From JAZDJP01 sp043803805 (lineage in GTDB: Bacteria; Planctomycetota; JAZDJP01), in contig JAZDJP010000057.1 in assembly GCA_043803805.1 (NCBI GenBank), forward strand, positions 1-52,675: a stretch of DNA of 52,675 nt, written 5' to 3'. The position numbers were made by a program, and so were the translations under genes. Shown here piece after piece: positions 24,565 to 32,494 of the stretch (its first letter is position 1; each line of letters opens with the position of its first letter). A model generated the notes under the pieces. It was given only the letters and a program-made list of their open reading frames with translations, was not told the DNA's origin and did no database searches.

Positions 24565-25356
24565 CTATATCGGCGAAACCGGGGGCCCGCCTGACGAGGA
24601 TTTCTCGGCGGCGTAATACCGGGTGATGAGCCGGACCGCGTCTTCGGGGCGGTCCACGATTTGGAAGATGGCCAGATCCTCCTTCGAGATGTTCCCGTGC
24701 CGGAGCATGGAGGTCCGGAGCCATCGGAGAAGCCCCGACCAGTACGCCTTTCCCATCAGGATGACGGGGAAGCGCTTGATCTTCCGGGTTTGGATGAGGG
24801 TGATGGCCTCGAAAAACTCGTCCAGCGTCCCGTAGCCCCCGGGGAGGACGACGAAGGCGTCGGCGTACTTCACGAACATGACCTTCCGCACGAAGAAGTA
24901 GCGGAAATGGAGGATCTTGCGCGCGTAGGGATTGGCCATCTGCTCGTAGGGCAGGCTGATGTTGAGTCCCACGGAGAGGCCGCCGCCCTGGGTCGCCCCG
25001 CGGTTGGCGGCCTCCATGATGCCGGGGCCTCCGCCCGTGATGATTCCGTAGCCGGCATTCGCCAGGAGCCGCGCCGTCTTCGTTGCGAGTTTGTATTCCG
25101 AATCGGACGGCCTCGTGCGGGCCGAGCCGAAGATGGACACCGCCGGCCCGATCCGCCCCATCTCCTCGAATCCCTCCACGAGTTCCGCGATGATGCGGAA
25201 CATCCGCCACGTGTCGGACTGGTGGAGGAGTTCGATGTCCCGCAGGATGGCCTCGCCGCCGGGGGGCGGCTGGGGGCGGGGAAGCGGGGTCGGCCTACCG
25301 GCGTCGGCCGGTATAGGTGACGTAACTCGTCGGTGTTTCCCAGAGGCGGATTTCAT
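24565..25356 (-). CDS. LOG-type Rossmann-fold protein (TIGR00730 family)
   Basis: 263 residues from the ATG at 25356, the nearest usable start; it overlaps the end of queD by 62 bp in another frame. The family motifs are both present: GGGPGIMEAANRG (about 122-134) and PGGYGTLDEFFE (about 192-203). Such proteins are nucleotide 5'-monophosphate phosphoribohydrolases (cytokinin-activating LOG type in plants). The N-terminal 40 residues are Pro-rich and poorly conserved in appearance, so the true start could differ. It is co-directional with queD and the amidase. Confidence 0.82.
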   Translation of the reverse strand: MKSASGKHRRVTSPIPADAGRPTPLPRPQPPPGGEAILRDIELLHQSDTWRMFRIIAELVEGFEEMGRIGPAVSIFGSARTRPSDSEYKLATKTARLLANAGYGIITGGGPGIMEAANRGATQGGGLSVGLNISLPYEQMANPYARKILHFRYFFVRKVMFVKYADAFVVLPGGYGTLDEFFEAITLIQTRKIKRFPVILMGKAYWSGLLRWLRTSMLRHGNISKEDLAIFQIVDRPEDAVRLITRYYAAEKSSSGGPPVSPI

Positions 25357-25645
25357 GGAGTGGCAGATCCTCCAGCTGTTCCCACACCCACCGGGCGATA
25401 TTCTCGGCGGTGGACTGCGGGATGATGTCGTTGATATAGGAATGGTCCAGTTTCGCCAGGACGTGTTCTCCCACAATGCGTTTCAGGTCCGTGAAGTCGT
25501 GGACCATCCCCTCGCGGTTGACCCGGCCCTTCAGCGTCACCCGGAGGACGTACGTGTGGCCGTGGAGGCGTTCGCACTTCCCCTGATACTTCACGAGGTT
25601 GTGCGCGGCGTCGAAGCGGAACTCCTTGGTGACGGTCATGCTCAT
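25295..25645 (-). CDS. queD: 6-carboxy-5,6,7,8-tetrahydropterin synthase QueD
   Basis: 116 residues. Metal ligands are His in FDAAHNL (about 15) and the HGHTY pair (about 28-30), with the catalytic Cys in KCERLHGH (about 24). The DHSYIND and late WETPTSY blocks complete the family pattern. It converts dihydroneopterin triphosphate to carboxytetrahydropterin in queuosine / 7-deazaguanine synthesis. Other que genes are not in this window. The ATG lies 6 nt behind the -10 element, so the mRNA is probably leaderless; a second ATG two codons in is possible. Confidence 0.92.
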   Translation of the reverse strand: MSMTVTKEFRFDAAHNLVKYQGKCERLHGHTYVLRVTLKGRVNREGMVHDFTDLKRIVGEHVLAKLDHSYINDIIPQSTAENIARWVWEQLEDLPLHEIRLWETPTSYVTYTGRRR

Positions 25646-25651
25646 GGATGC

Positions 25652-25680
25652 ATTCTATGCCGGCGGAGGGTCGTTGTCAA
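25652..25680 (-). promoter_or_regulatory. queD promoter, leaderless type
   Basis: Minus strand: consensus TTGACA (25680-25675), 17-nt spacer, TAGAAT (25657-25652), then 6 nt to the queD ATG. Transcription should begin at the start codon. Confidence 0.7.
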
Positions 25681-25738
25681 ATTTCGCGAAGGTTTGCCGG
25701 GTCCCCGGCCGATAAAAAGGCAGAGGGCGGGGAATCCC

Positions 25739-25918
25739 ATGCTTGTGCGTTATGTCCACCTTCCGAAGAAGTCGTTGCCTTGCCTCAAGTGCGGGAAGTT
25801 CTTTCTTACGGATCGGCACCACCGGTTCTGCCGGCGGTGCAAGGATGAAAATGAAAAATTGGGGGCGGTCGGCGGGCTCGTCCGGATGTCCCGGGAGCTC
25901 TCCGGCGCCCGGGCCTGA
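25739..25918 (+). CDS. small zinc-ribbon protein
   Basis: 59 residues. Two CxxC knuckles (CLKCG at about 15-19 and CRRCK at about 31-35) with a His-rich turn (DRHHRF) between form a likely single zinc ribbon; the C-terminus ends in a short helix. Similar tiny zinc-binding proteins are common and of unknown role. The ATG follows GGCGGGGA. It precedes the Clp-type AAA+ gene by 48 nt on the same strand, so the two may be co-transcribed. Confidence 0.65.
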   Translation: MLVRYVHLPKKSLPCLKCGKFFLTDRHHRFCRRCKDENEKLGAVGGLVRMSRELSGARA

Positions 25919-25966
25919 ACCGCGCATTCCCCGCAGGGAGCGCGGTTCCTTCCGGGAGGTCGTGCC

Positions 25967-27106
25967 GTGAAGATGCTCGACCCCCTGCGGAAAAATCCGC
26001 AGGTCAAGCGTTTCGAGGCCGAGGTCAAGAGCCGCGTCATCGGCCAGGACCGCGTCATTGACGAGGTCATCCAGGGATTCGGGCGGCTTCTCGGGGGCAT
26101 CCGGAACCCGGACCGGCCGCTTCTCACCATGCTGTTCATGGGGCCCACCGGCGTCGGGAAGACCGAAACGGTCAAGGCCATCGCGAACAGCATCTTCGGG
26201 TCGAAGAAGGCCTTTGTCCGCATCAACTGCCAGGAATACGCCTCCTCCCACAACGTGGCGAAGCTTCTCGGGAGCCCTCCCGGCTACGTCGGGAGCGACA
26301 TCGAGCCGCTGCTGTCCCAGAACAACATCGACCGGCACCACCGCGCGGCCTTCGACGAGAAGCGCGGGATGTTCGGCGGCGCGGACGGGAAGGTGGATCG
26401 GCTTTTCCCGGGGAACAAGGAGCACTACCTCTCCATCGTTCTTTTCGACGAGATCGAGAAGGCCAGTCCCGTGCTCTGGAACACGTTGCTCGCCATCCTC
26501 GAGGACGGGACGCTGACGCTGGGAAACAACGCCTCGGTGGATCTCACGCGATCCATCATCATTCTCACGTCCAACGTCGGCTCGCGCGAGATGAGCCAGA
26601 TCATCCGCGGGCAGATCGGCTTCGGGGGGGCGGAGGAGATCGACGCCGACATCGAGAAGACCGCCATGCAAGCGGCGAAGGACGTTTTTCCGTTCGAGTT
26701 CCTGAATCGCTTCGACGCCATCGGGGTGTTCCGGACGCTCAAGGAGGAGCACCTCTTCGAGATCCTCGACATCCAGATTTCGGAAATCCACCAGCGGGCG
26801 GTCAACTCCTCGGTGCCGTTCGTGCTTCGGATGTCGGATCCCGTGCGGCGGCATCTTGTGGAGCAGGGGACGGATCCGGAATTCGGGGCGCGGCCGCTCC
26901 GGCGGGTGGTGGAACACTATGTCGTGAATCCGCTGTCGAACCTCATCGGCACCAATCAGGTTCAACCGGGGGATGTCATCACGGCGCGTCTGGCCGACGG
27001 GAAGATCGTCTTCCAGCGGGAGAGCCGCAAGGACAAGAGTCTTGTCGCGGTCCGCGAACCGCCGCAGGACGGCAGGATGCCGGCGGAACCGCGGAAGCCG
27101 GAGTGA
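25967..27106 (+). CDS. stand-alone Clp/HSP100-type AAA+ protein
   Basis: 379 residues, corresponding to only the second (D2) ATPase module of ClpA/B/C plus the C-terminal D2-small domain. Walker A GPTGVGKT (about 61-68), Walker B VLFDEIEKA, sensor 1 ILTSNVGS, an Arg finger in FLNRFDAIG and sensor 2 GARPLRR are all present. The N-domain and the D1 module are missing. After sensor 1 it has GQIGFGG, resembling the IGF/L loop by which Clp unfoldases dock on ClpP; this is a guess from position. The last 40 residues are a charged tail. The GTG/ATG choice is not in doubt. Confidence 0.85.
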   Translation: MKMLDPLRKNPQVKRFEAEVKSRVIGQDRVIDEVIQGFGRLLGGIRNPDRPLLTMLFMGPTGVGKTETVKAIANSIFGSKKAFVRINCQEYASSHNVAKLLGSPPGYVGSDIEPLLSQNNIDRHHRAAFDEKRGMFGGADGKVDRLFPGNKEHYLSIVLFDEIEKASPVLWNTLLAILEDGTLTLGNNASVDLTRSIIILTSNVGSREMSQIIRGQIGFGGAEEIDADIEKTAMQAAKDVFPFEFLNRFDAIGVFRTLKEEHLFEILDIQISEIHQRAVNSSVPFVLRMSDPVRRHLVEQGTDPEFGARPLRRVVEHYVVNPLSNLIGTNQVQPGDVITARLADGKIVFQRESRKDKSLVAVREPPQDGRMPAEPRKPE

Positions 27107-27130
27107 GTCGTCGTCCTGTGGCGCGTGACG

Positions 27131-27769
27131 CTACGTTGTGATGAGCGGCAGGATGTCGGAGAGCCGGTCCACCACCGGCGCGCCCGTGGCCGCCAGGCGT
27201 TCCCGGGTGTAGTGCCCCCGCGGCGTGAGGATGCCGCGGGCGCCGATCGCCTGCGCGACATCGTGATCGTGGGTGGAATCGCCCGCGAGAAGGATGTGTC
27301 CCGGCGGGATCCCCAGCTCCGCGACGAGGCATTTCCCGTTCTCGATCTTTCCCCCGGCCAGGAGGTTGTTCAGCCCGGAGAGTTTTTCGAAAAAATTCCG
27401 AACCTTGTGCCGGCGCGTCACCGCTTCGAGCGTGATGTGGGGATAGATGGAGAGCAGCGACTGCCCGATGCCGGCGGCCGCGACGGCCCGGAGAGCGGCC
27501 AGCGCGTCCGGCTGGAGGCGGCATTCCTCCCGGCGGCGTTCGTATTCGGCCATGAACTCCGCGGCGACCGCCTCGTAGGGCTCACGGGCGAAATCGAACC
27601 CGATCCGGACGTAGTAATCGCGGACGGGGAAATCGAATTCCTCCGCGTAGCGCGCGGGCGAGGTGGAAGGCATCCCGCGCCGGGCGAGGAGGCCGTTCAG
27701 CACCTCGACGCAGAGCCACGCGTCGTCGAAGAGAGTTCCGTTCCAGTCCCAGATCACATGCTTATACAT
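27131..27769 (-). CDS. HAD-family hydrolase
   Basis: 212 residues from the ATG at 27769. The nucleophile motif is WDWNGTLFDD (about 7-16), with Asp then Asn-Gly-Thr in place of DxDGT, a known variant. Motif II is SLLSIYP-like at about 106, Lys about 140 (GGKIENGK), and the acidic motif LLAGDSTHDHD (about 165-175). Size and insert pattern fit phosphoglycolate-phosphatase-like HADs. It hydrolyses a small phosphate ester in the cytoplasm; the substrate is unknown. The start lies in the edge of an intergenic repeat. Confidence 0.85.
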   Translation of the reverse strand: MYKHVIWDWNGTLFDDAWLCVEVLNGLLARRGMPSTSPARYAEEFDFPVRDYYVRIGFDFAREPYEAVAAEFMAEYERRREECRLQPDALAALRAVAAAGIGQSLLSIYPHITLEAVTRRHKVRNFFEKLSGLNNLLAGGKIENGKCLVAELGIPPGHILLAGDSTHDHDVAQAIGARGILTPRGHYTRERLAATGAPVVDRLSDILPLITT

Positions 27770-27771
27770 GA

Positions 27772-27825
27772 CACACCACGGATTACACGGAATTGCACGC
27801 GGAAACACGGAAGAATTCGCAACAT
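27772..27825. repeat. CACCACGGATTACACGG-type repeat
   Basis: One copy of a dispersed repeat (ACACACCACGGATTACACGG then GGAAACACGGAAGAATTC), also found at 30719-30775, 31165-31215, 32495-32612 and 32695-32790. Confidence 0.75.
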
Positions 27826-27832
27826 CATCACA

Positions 27833-28420
27833 TCATGAATCCTTCCCGGGTTTCAGATGGTCCCGGATGATGTTCGCCACCGTGCCTCCCAGGAGCGCAT
27901 ATCCGGCATCGGTGAAATGGACGCCGTCCGGCAGAAGCAGATCATCCCGCCCGGCCGTCATGACCCGGGCGAAGAGGTCATTCACGGGGAACCGGAATTC
28001 CGCGACCGCCTCCCGGGCGACGCGGTTGTAACGGTCCACGTCCGCCTCGAAGCGGTCGAACTCCTTGGTGGTGTTGTGTCGCTTCTCATTCACGGGGGTA
28101 ATGGCGGCCCAGATCACCGCGGCGCCGCCGACGCGGACCAGGCGCGCGAAGATCTCCCGGAGGTTCCGAGCGTATTCGTCGGACGGAACGCGGTTGGCCG
28201 GGTTGCCGCGGTCGCGCCCCAGATCGTGGAGCCCGACGTTCACATGGATGACGTCCGGCGCCGGGCCGGCCAGCCACGCGTCGAGGTGTTCGAGGCAGAA
28301 GCGCGTGTTTCCGCCGTTCTTCTGCGGGGAGCGCACCGCGGCGATGTCCGCGAGGCGTTCCCGCACGTGGGGTTCGTACCCCATCCGGATGGAATCGCCC
28401 AGCAACAGGATGTGTTTCAT
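27833..28420 (-). CDS. SGNH/GDSL-type hydrolase
   Basis: 195 residues; ATG with CGGGAGGATTCC upstream. Block I is LLLGDSIRMGY (Ser about 9), block III NVGLHDLG (in place of GxND), block V DGVHFTDAG (catalytic Asp and His about 167-170). It is a small esterase or lipase-fold enzyme, probably acting on acyl groups of carbohydrates or lipids; the substrate is unknown. There is no signal peptide. It is divergent from the cation efflux gene. Confidence 0.85.
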   Translation of the reverse strand: MKHILLLGDSIRMGYEPHVRERLADIAAVRSPQKNGGNTRFCLEHLDAWLAGPAPDVIHVNVGLHDLGRDRGNPANRVPSDEYARNLREIFARLVRVGGAAVIWAAITPVNEKRHNTTKEFDRFEADVDRYNRVAREAVAEFRFPVNDLFARVMTAGRDDLLLPDGVHFTDAGYALLGGTVANIIRDHLKPGKDS

Positions 28421-28447
28421 GGAATCCTCCCGGGGAATATCCGGAGG

Positions 28448-28477
28448 ATTATACGGAGGGAACCCGGGGGGTCACAA
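28448..28477 (-). promoter_or_regulatory. promoter of the SGNH hydrolase gene
   Basis: Minus strand: TTGTGA (28477-28472), 18-nt spacer, consensus TATAAT (28453-28448). It leaves about 20 nt of leader including the ribosome-binding site. Confidence 0.6.
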
Positions 28478-28490
28478 CGGAATTTGGGGC

Positions 28491-28519
28491 TGGACACCGC
28501 GGGGGGGGGCGTGGATAAT
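28491..28519 (+). promoter_or_regulatory. promoter of the cation efflux gene, leaderless type
   Basis: TGGACA (28491-28496), 17-nt spacer that is a G-run, GATAAT (28514-28519), then 6 nt to the ATG at 28526. Back-to-back with the SGNH promoter. Confidence 0.6.
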
Positions 28520-28525
28520 TCCCGC

Positions 28526-29506
28526 ATGGAGCGCCCCGTGGAAAAACCCCCTCCGGAAATGACGGCCGGCCAGGAAAAACAGTCTGCCGCCGCGAATTCG
28601 GTCCTCGCGGCGATTTTGTTGACGGGCCTCAAAATCGTCGTGGGGGTTCTCACGAACAGCCTCGGGATCCTCGCCGAGGCGGCCCACTCCGGGCTTGATC
28701 TTGTTGCCGCGGTGGTGACGTGGTTTTCCGTGAGGAACTCCGACAAACCGCCGGACCCAAAACATCCCTACGGCCACGGGAAAATCGAGAATCTCTCGGC
28801 GCTTTTTGAGACGGGGTTGCTCCTGGTGACCTGCGTCTGGATCGTGTACGAGGGGATTCACCGGCTCTGTTTCGAGCCCGTCGAGGTTGACGCCTCCGTC
28901 TGGGCGTTCGGTGTCATCGCCATCTCCATCGTCGTGGATTATTCCCGGTCGAAGATGCTCATGGCCGCCGCGCGGAAACACAACAGCCAGGCGCTGGAGG
29001 CGGACGCGCTCCACTTCAGCACGGACATTTGGAGCTCGGCGGCGGTGCTTCTGGGTCTTGCCGGGGTATGGGTGGCCTCCCGGTGGGCGGGGCTTCATGA
29101 GATGCATCACGCCGACGCCATCGCGGCGTTGATGGTGGCGGCCATTGTGGTGTATATCAGTGTGCGCCTCGGCAGACGTTGCATTGACGGGTTGCTTGAC
29201 TCGGCGCCCTCGGGCCTGGCGGAGGACGTCCGCCGGGCGGTGGAGGGTCTGCCGGGGGTGAAGAATTGCCACAGCGTGCGGGTCCGGACCTCCGGGCCGC
29301 GGGTGTTCGTGGACCTCCATGCGACGTTCCCCAAGAGCAAGTCCCTGGCGGACGTCCACGCCCGGACCGAGGACATCGAGGCCGCAGTGCGGAAACTCTC
29401 CCCCGGGGCCGACGTCACGGTGCATCCCGAACCCCATCGGGAGGCACTGGCGCGGGAGGATTCCACGGAATCGCCCCCTCCCGCGAACCGGCCACCGATT
29501 CGATGA
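28526..29506 (+). CDS. cation diffusion facilitator family transporter
   Basis: 326 residues. Six transmembrane helices lie in about 25-225. The transport-site ligands appear as HxxxD in AAHSGLDLVAA (helix 2) and HFSTD (helix 5). HPYGHGKIE between helices 2 and 3 is a family signature. The C-terminal domain (about 230-310, VRVRTSGPRVFVDLHATF) is the soluble metal-sensing ferredoxin-like domain. It exports a divalent metal such as Zn, Fe or Mn in exchange for protons; the metal is not determined. The start ATG is the first one behind the -10 element. Confidence 0.9.
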   Translation: MERPVEKPPPEMTAGQEKQSAAANSVLAAILLTGLKIVVGVLTNSLGILAEAAHSGLDLVAAVVTWFSVRNSDKPPDPKHPYGHGKIENLSALFETGLLLVTCVWIVYEGIHRLCFEPVEVDASVWAFGVIAISIVVDYSRSKMLMAAARKHNSQALEADALHFSTDIWSSAAVLLGLAGVWVASRWAGLHEMHHADAIAALMVAAIVVYISVRLGRRCIDGLLDSAPSGLAEDVRRAVEGLPGVKNCHSVRVRTSGPRVFVDLHATFPKSKSLADVHARTEDIEAAVRKLSPGADVTVHPEPHREALAREDSTESPPPANRPPIR

Positions 29507-29515
29507 AGCGGTTTG

Positions 29516-30352
29516 TCATTCCGCGGGTGTCGAGGCGTTTTCCGCAAATGCCTGACGAATGGTTCCGGCCCGCGCCGGTCCGATCCGGGGGACGCGCCGG
29601 AGCCCGTTCGCCGTGGCCCGGGCGAGCGACCGGAGACTTCCGTAACGTGACAACAGGCGATGCGCCGCCGCCGGGCCGATTCCCGGGATCATCGTGAGCA
29701 TCCGCAGGGCCGTTTCGCCCGGGGATGGGGTTTTTTTCAGAATCGTCCAACGTTTCCCCGGCGCCCGGGCGGGGAATTCGCGCTCCTTCCGGAATATCCG
29801 CAGGAGAAATTCCGCCGTCTTCTCCGGGCGGGCGGTATGGACGACCGGCAGGTAGAGTTCCCTCCGCAAATATCGGAGCGCCCCGCGGACGGCCGCAGGA
29901 CATCCCCGCCACCGGCCCGGCGCGAGCAGCCCGGTCCCTTCGATCAGGAAGACCGGACGTTCGCACGCGCGGGAAAGGCATGCCGCCTGGGGGAAGAGTC
30001 GTCCGCGCGAAAGCGCCAGAAGAAAATCCGTCACGGTCTTTCGCTCGACCGTCACCCGGCCGATGCGGTAATCGCCCAAGGGAAGCCGGGCCACGAGAAC
30101 CCGGCCCCCCGGTGCGACCGCAAGGAGGGACGGAATGCCCGAGGCCCGTTCCCGGTCATCCGCCACGATGACGCCGGGATCATGCCCCGCGTCGGGCGGA
30201 ATTTCGTCCCCTTCGGAAGGGCCGTGCCCGCGGACGGCGAACGGACATTCTCCGGTCTCCCCGGCGCCGGACGCGGCGTCATCCCGGTGGGTGGGGCGGC
30301 AGGGCGGGAGGCGGAGAGGGGTGTGGAAGAGCCCCCCGCCCGTGCCGATCAC
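29516..30352 (-). CDS. XPF/ERCC4-type structure-specific nuclease with HhH tail
   Basis: 278 residues if a GTG at 30352, 4 nt after the upstream stop, is the start; a later GTG at V63 or an upstream ATG at 30448 is possible. The ERCC4 nuclease domain (about 60-165) has VADDRER and the full active-site signature PLGDYRIG...ERKTVTD, that is GDx(n)ERKxxxD. The tail carries two helix-hairpin-helix motifs (IPGIGPAAAHRLL and VPRIGPARAGTI), which bind DNA. The fold is that of eukaryotic/archaeal XPF nucleases, which cut flaps, forks and bubbles. Last gene in the recA direction. Confidence 0.82.
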   Translation of the reverse strand: MIGTGGGLFHTPLRLPPCRPTHRDDAASGAGETGECPFAVRGHGPSEGDEIPPDAGHDPGVIVADDRERASGIPSLLAVAPGGRVLVARLPLGDYRIGRVTVERKTVTDFLLALSRGRLFPQAACLSRACERPVFLIEGTGLLAPGRWRGCPAAVRGALRYLRRELYLPVVHTARPEKTAEFLLRIFRKEREFPARAPGKRWTILKKTPSPGETALRMLTMIPGIGPAAAHRLLSRYGSLRSLARATANGLRRVPRIGPARAGTIRQAFAENASTPAE

Positions 30353-30356
30353 CGGA

Positions 30357-30707
30357 TCAAAAGGGAATCTCTTTTCCCGCGCCGGCCATCGCGTGGGCGC
30401 GGACGCCGGATCCCCCGTTTCCGCCGTTCCCGGCGGAGCCGTTTCCATCCGTGGCGGCCTTCCGGAATTCGCCGATCACCCAGTCTTGGAAGGCCCGGCG
30501 GCGCGACTGGTCCTCGATCCACACGATGGACGCGTAACTCGTCGTTCCATCGTTCTTTTTATAGGCGCGGCTGGGCATCCCGACCCAGAGGCCCTTCTCG
30601 TTCTCCATCACCTTCACCCCGGAGATTTTCAGGTCTCCGTAGATGATCTCGGCTACCGCCTTGAGGTTGCCGCGGTTCAGGATCCGGAACTTGCTGGCGC
30701 ATTCCAT
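30357..30707 (-). CDS. SpoVG-family protein
   Basis: 116 residues; the ATG has a near-perfect AAAGGAGGTG. Residues 13-90 match SpoVG: LKAVAEIIYGDLKISG, ENEKGLWVGMPSR and an FQDWVIGEF-like tail in place of the usual hydrophobic end, with an extra glycine/asparagine-rich linker (GNGSAGNGGNGGSG) at about 92-105. SpoVG proteins bind RNA and DNA and regulate many genes; sporulation is not implied. It lies 4 nt before the nuclease start and is likely co-translated with it. Confidence 0.82.
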   Translation of the reverse strand: MECASKFRILNRGNLKAVAEIIYGDLKISGVKVMENEKGLWVGMPSRAYKKNDGTTSYASIVWIEDQSRRRAFQDWVIGEFRKAATDGNGSAGNGGNGGSGVRAHAMAGAGKEIPF

Positions 30708-30718
30708 GTCACACCTCC

Positions 30719-30775
30719 TTTAAAAACACACCACGGATTACACGGGAATCCACGGAAACACGGAAGATTCTGGAC
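30719..30775. repeat. CACCACGGATTACACGG-type repeat
   Basis: ACACACCACGGATTACACGGG then ATCCACGGAAACACGGAAG between the SpoVG-family and GxxExxY genes; same family as at 27772. Confidence 0.75.
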
Positions 30776-30791
30776 ATGTTCCCCCTTTTCC

Positions 30792-31181
30792 TCATAACAC
30801 AACGCGTTTGATCTCAAGACATCCCCGTGCAAAATTGAGGATCAGTCCGACTCGCTTTCCGCTGGCTTTCAGATAAGAAAGAATCTGGGCCATGTGAAAA
30901 CGGTTGATTTCAAACACCGTTTTGAGTTCGACAACCAGAAGATCGTTTACCACCAGGTCCAGCCGGTGACTTCCGAGAAACCGGTCGCGATAATTCACGC
31001 GGATGGTCTGTTCCGTGGTAAAGGACACCCGCCTGGCGCGGAGTTCTGTCTGGAGCGCCCTGGCGTAGAGTTTCTCGGAGAAGCCGGGCCCTAATGCCTT
31101 GTGAACATCGATGGCCGCTCCGATCACGTCCGATGTCAACGCGCTATGCCGCAAGGGCTTTCCCGTGTTTCCCGTCTTCAT
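30792..31181 (-). CDS. GxxExxY-family protein
   Basis: 129 residues from ATG 31181; a longer upstream form would read a repeat. GPGFSEKLYARAL (about 31-43) is the namesake GxxExxY motif. Further on LDLVVNDLLVVELKTV resembles the core of a PD-(D/E)xK nuclease fold (Asp, then ExK). Function is unknown; members are common in planctomycete-like genomes. The gene lies 37 nt behind the microprotein stop and on the same strand as recA. Nuclease activity is only inferred from the fold-like pattern. Confidence 0.8.
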   Translation of the reverse strand: MKTGNTGKPLRHSALTSDVIGAAIDVHKALGPGFSEKLYARALQTELRARRVSFTTEQTIRVNYRDRFLGSHRLDLVVNDLLVVELKTVFEINRFHMAQILSYLKASGKRVGLILNFARGCLEIKRVVL

Positions 31182-31218
31182 CCCGTGTCTCCGTGTCTTG
31201 TTCCGTGTTCCCGTGGTG

Positions 31219-31305
31219 TCAGATGATGATGTACACAATCCCCCACACGCCGGTCACGGCCAGGAGGGTCGCCCACTCCTGCCACGTTCCGTATTCCCGT
31301 GCCAT
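31219..31305 (-). CDS. 28-residue membrane microprotein coupled to recA
   Basis: The ATG overlaps the recA stop as TGATG. The last codons of recA (KKEVA) are at the same time a strong ribosome-binding site, AAGGAGGTGG, at ideal distance. The peptide starts MAREYGTWQEW and continues as one hydrophobic helix (about 11-28, ending IVYIII). It reads cleanly to a TGA. The coupling makes translation likely; no family is known to me. It could be a small membrane regulator or, less interestingly, a chance frame. Confidence 0.55.
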   Translation of the reverse strand: MAREYGTWQEWATLLAVTGVWGIVYIII

Positions 31306-32453
31306 CACGCCACCTCCTTTTTCAGTTCCGGCTCCGGTTCCGTCGCGAAGAGGCGTTCCCGCACCGGGGCCTCGAGGGCGGCCCGGATGTCCGGTGTCGC
31401 ATCGAGGAACGTCACCGCCGCATCACGCCCCTGGCCGAGTTGCTTGCCGTTCCAGGAAATCCACGTCCCGGACTTCTCCACGAGCTCCGCGTCAATCGCG
31501 GCGTCGAGGATTTCGCCCGTGGACGAAATTCCCTTTCCGTAGAGAATATCGAATTCGCCCTTCCGGAAGGGGGGGGCCACCTTGTTCTTCACCACGTTCG
31601 CCTTCACCCGGTGGCCGATGGCCTCCTCGCCCCGTTTCAGGGTCTGGATGCGGGCCATGTCGATCCGGAGGGAGGCGTAGAACTTGAGGGCCCGGCCGCC
31701 CGACGTCGTGAGCGGCGTGCCGTGGCCGAACGTGCCGATCTTCTCGCGGGTTTGATTGATGAAAATCATGGAGGTGTTGGACAGATGAATCACCGCCGTG
31801 AGTTTCCGGAGCGCCTGGGACATGAGCCGCGCCTGCAACCCGACATGGGCGTCGCCCATCTCCCCCTCGAGTTCCGCTTTGGGCACGAGCGCCGCCACGG
31901 AATCTATCACCACCACGTCCACGCCGTGGCTCCGGATGAGGGCCTCGGCGATCTCGAGGGCCTCCTCCCCGGAGGACGGCTGGGAGATCAATAAATTCGC
32001 GAGGTCCACCCCCAGTTTCTTCGCGTAGCCGGGGTCGAAGGCGTGTTCCGCGTCAATGAAAGCCGCGATGCCGCCGGCCCGCTGGGCGTTGGCGATCACC
32101 TGGAGGGAAAGCGTCGTCTTGCCGGAGGACTCGCCTCCGAAGATCTCCGTGACGCGCCCCCGCGGGATGCCGCCGACGCCGATCGCGACGTCGAGCGTGA
32201 GGGATCCCGTGGGAATGGACGCCACCTTCTCGACGGGTTTGTCCCCGAGCCGCATCACCGTCCCGCGCCCGAATCGCTTCTCGAGGTCGGCCAGCGCCTG
32301 GCGCACAACCTTCTCGCGCTGGGCGCGCAGGTCCGCGGCCGCTTCGGCCGTCTTTTTGGCCTCCGCCGGGCGGGGGTCCGCCGGCGCCATCTTCACCGCG
32401 CCCTTCTCGACGCGGGGGTCTTCCTTCTTTCTGTCCGCCATGCCCATACCCAT
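31305..32453 (-). CDS. recA: recombinase A
   Basis: 382 residues from ATG 32453, which has GGGAGG at good distance; in-frame sequence upstream runs through repeats. Walker A is FGGESSGKTT (about 105-114), with Gly where most RecA have Pro. Walker B is VVVIDSVAALVP; NQTREKIG (loop 1 neighbourhood) and TTSGGRALKFY are intact. The N-terminus has an extra approximately 45-residue Ala/Lys/Pro-rich segment before the usual first helix. It carries out strand exchange and SOS induction. A structured leader, an operator and a promoter lie upstream. Confidence 0.95.
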   Translation of the reverse strand: MGMGMADRKKEDPRVEKGAVKMAPADPRPAEAKKTAEAAADLRAQREKVVRQALADLEKRFGRGTVMRLGDKPVEKVASIPTGSLTLDVAIGVGGIPRGRVTEIFGGESSGKTTLSLQVIANAQRAGGIAAFIDAEHAFDPGYAKKLGVDLANLLISQPSSGEEALEIAEALIRSHGVDVVVIDSVAALVPKAELEGEMGDAHVGLQARLMSQALRKLTAVIHLSNTSMIFINQTREKIGTFGHGTPLTTSGGRALKFYASLRIDMARIQTLKRGEEAIGHRVKANVVKNKVAPPFRKGEFDILYGKGISSTGEILDAAIDAELVEKSGTWISWNGKQLGQGRDAAVTFLDATPDIRAALEAPVRERLFATEPEPELKKEVA

Positions 32454-32494
32454 GATTGCCTCCCGGAATGAATGTTCAAGAACTCCAATCGTTC

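Noticed and set aside
25356..25476. Longer start of the LOG-type protein
   Set aside because: It would overlap queD by about 180 bp and the extra residues look like queD read in another frame.
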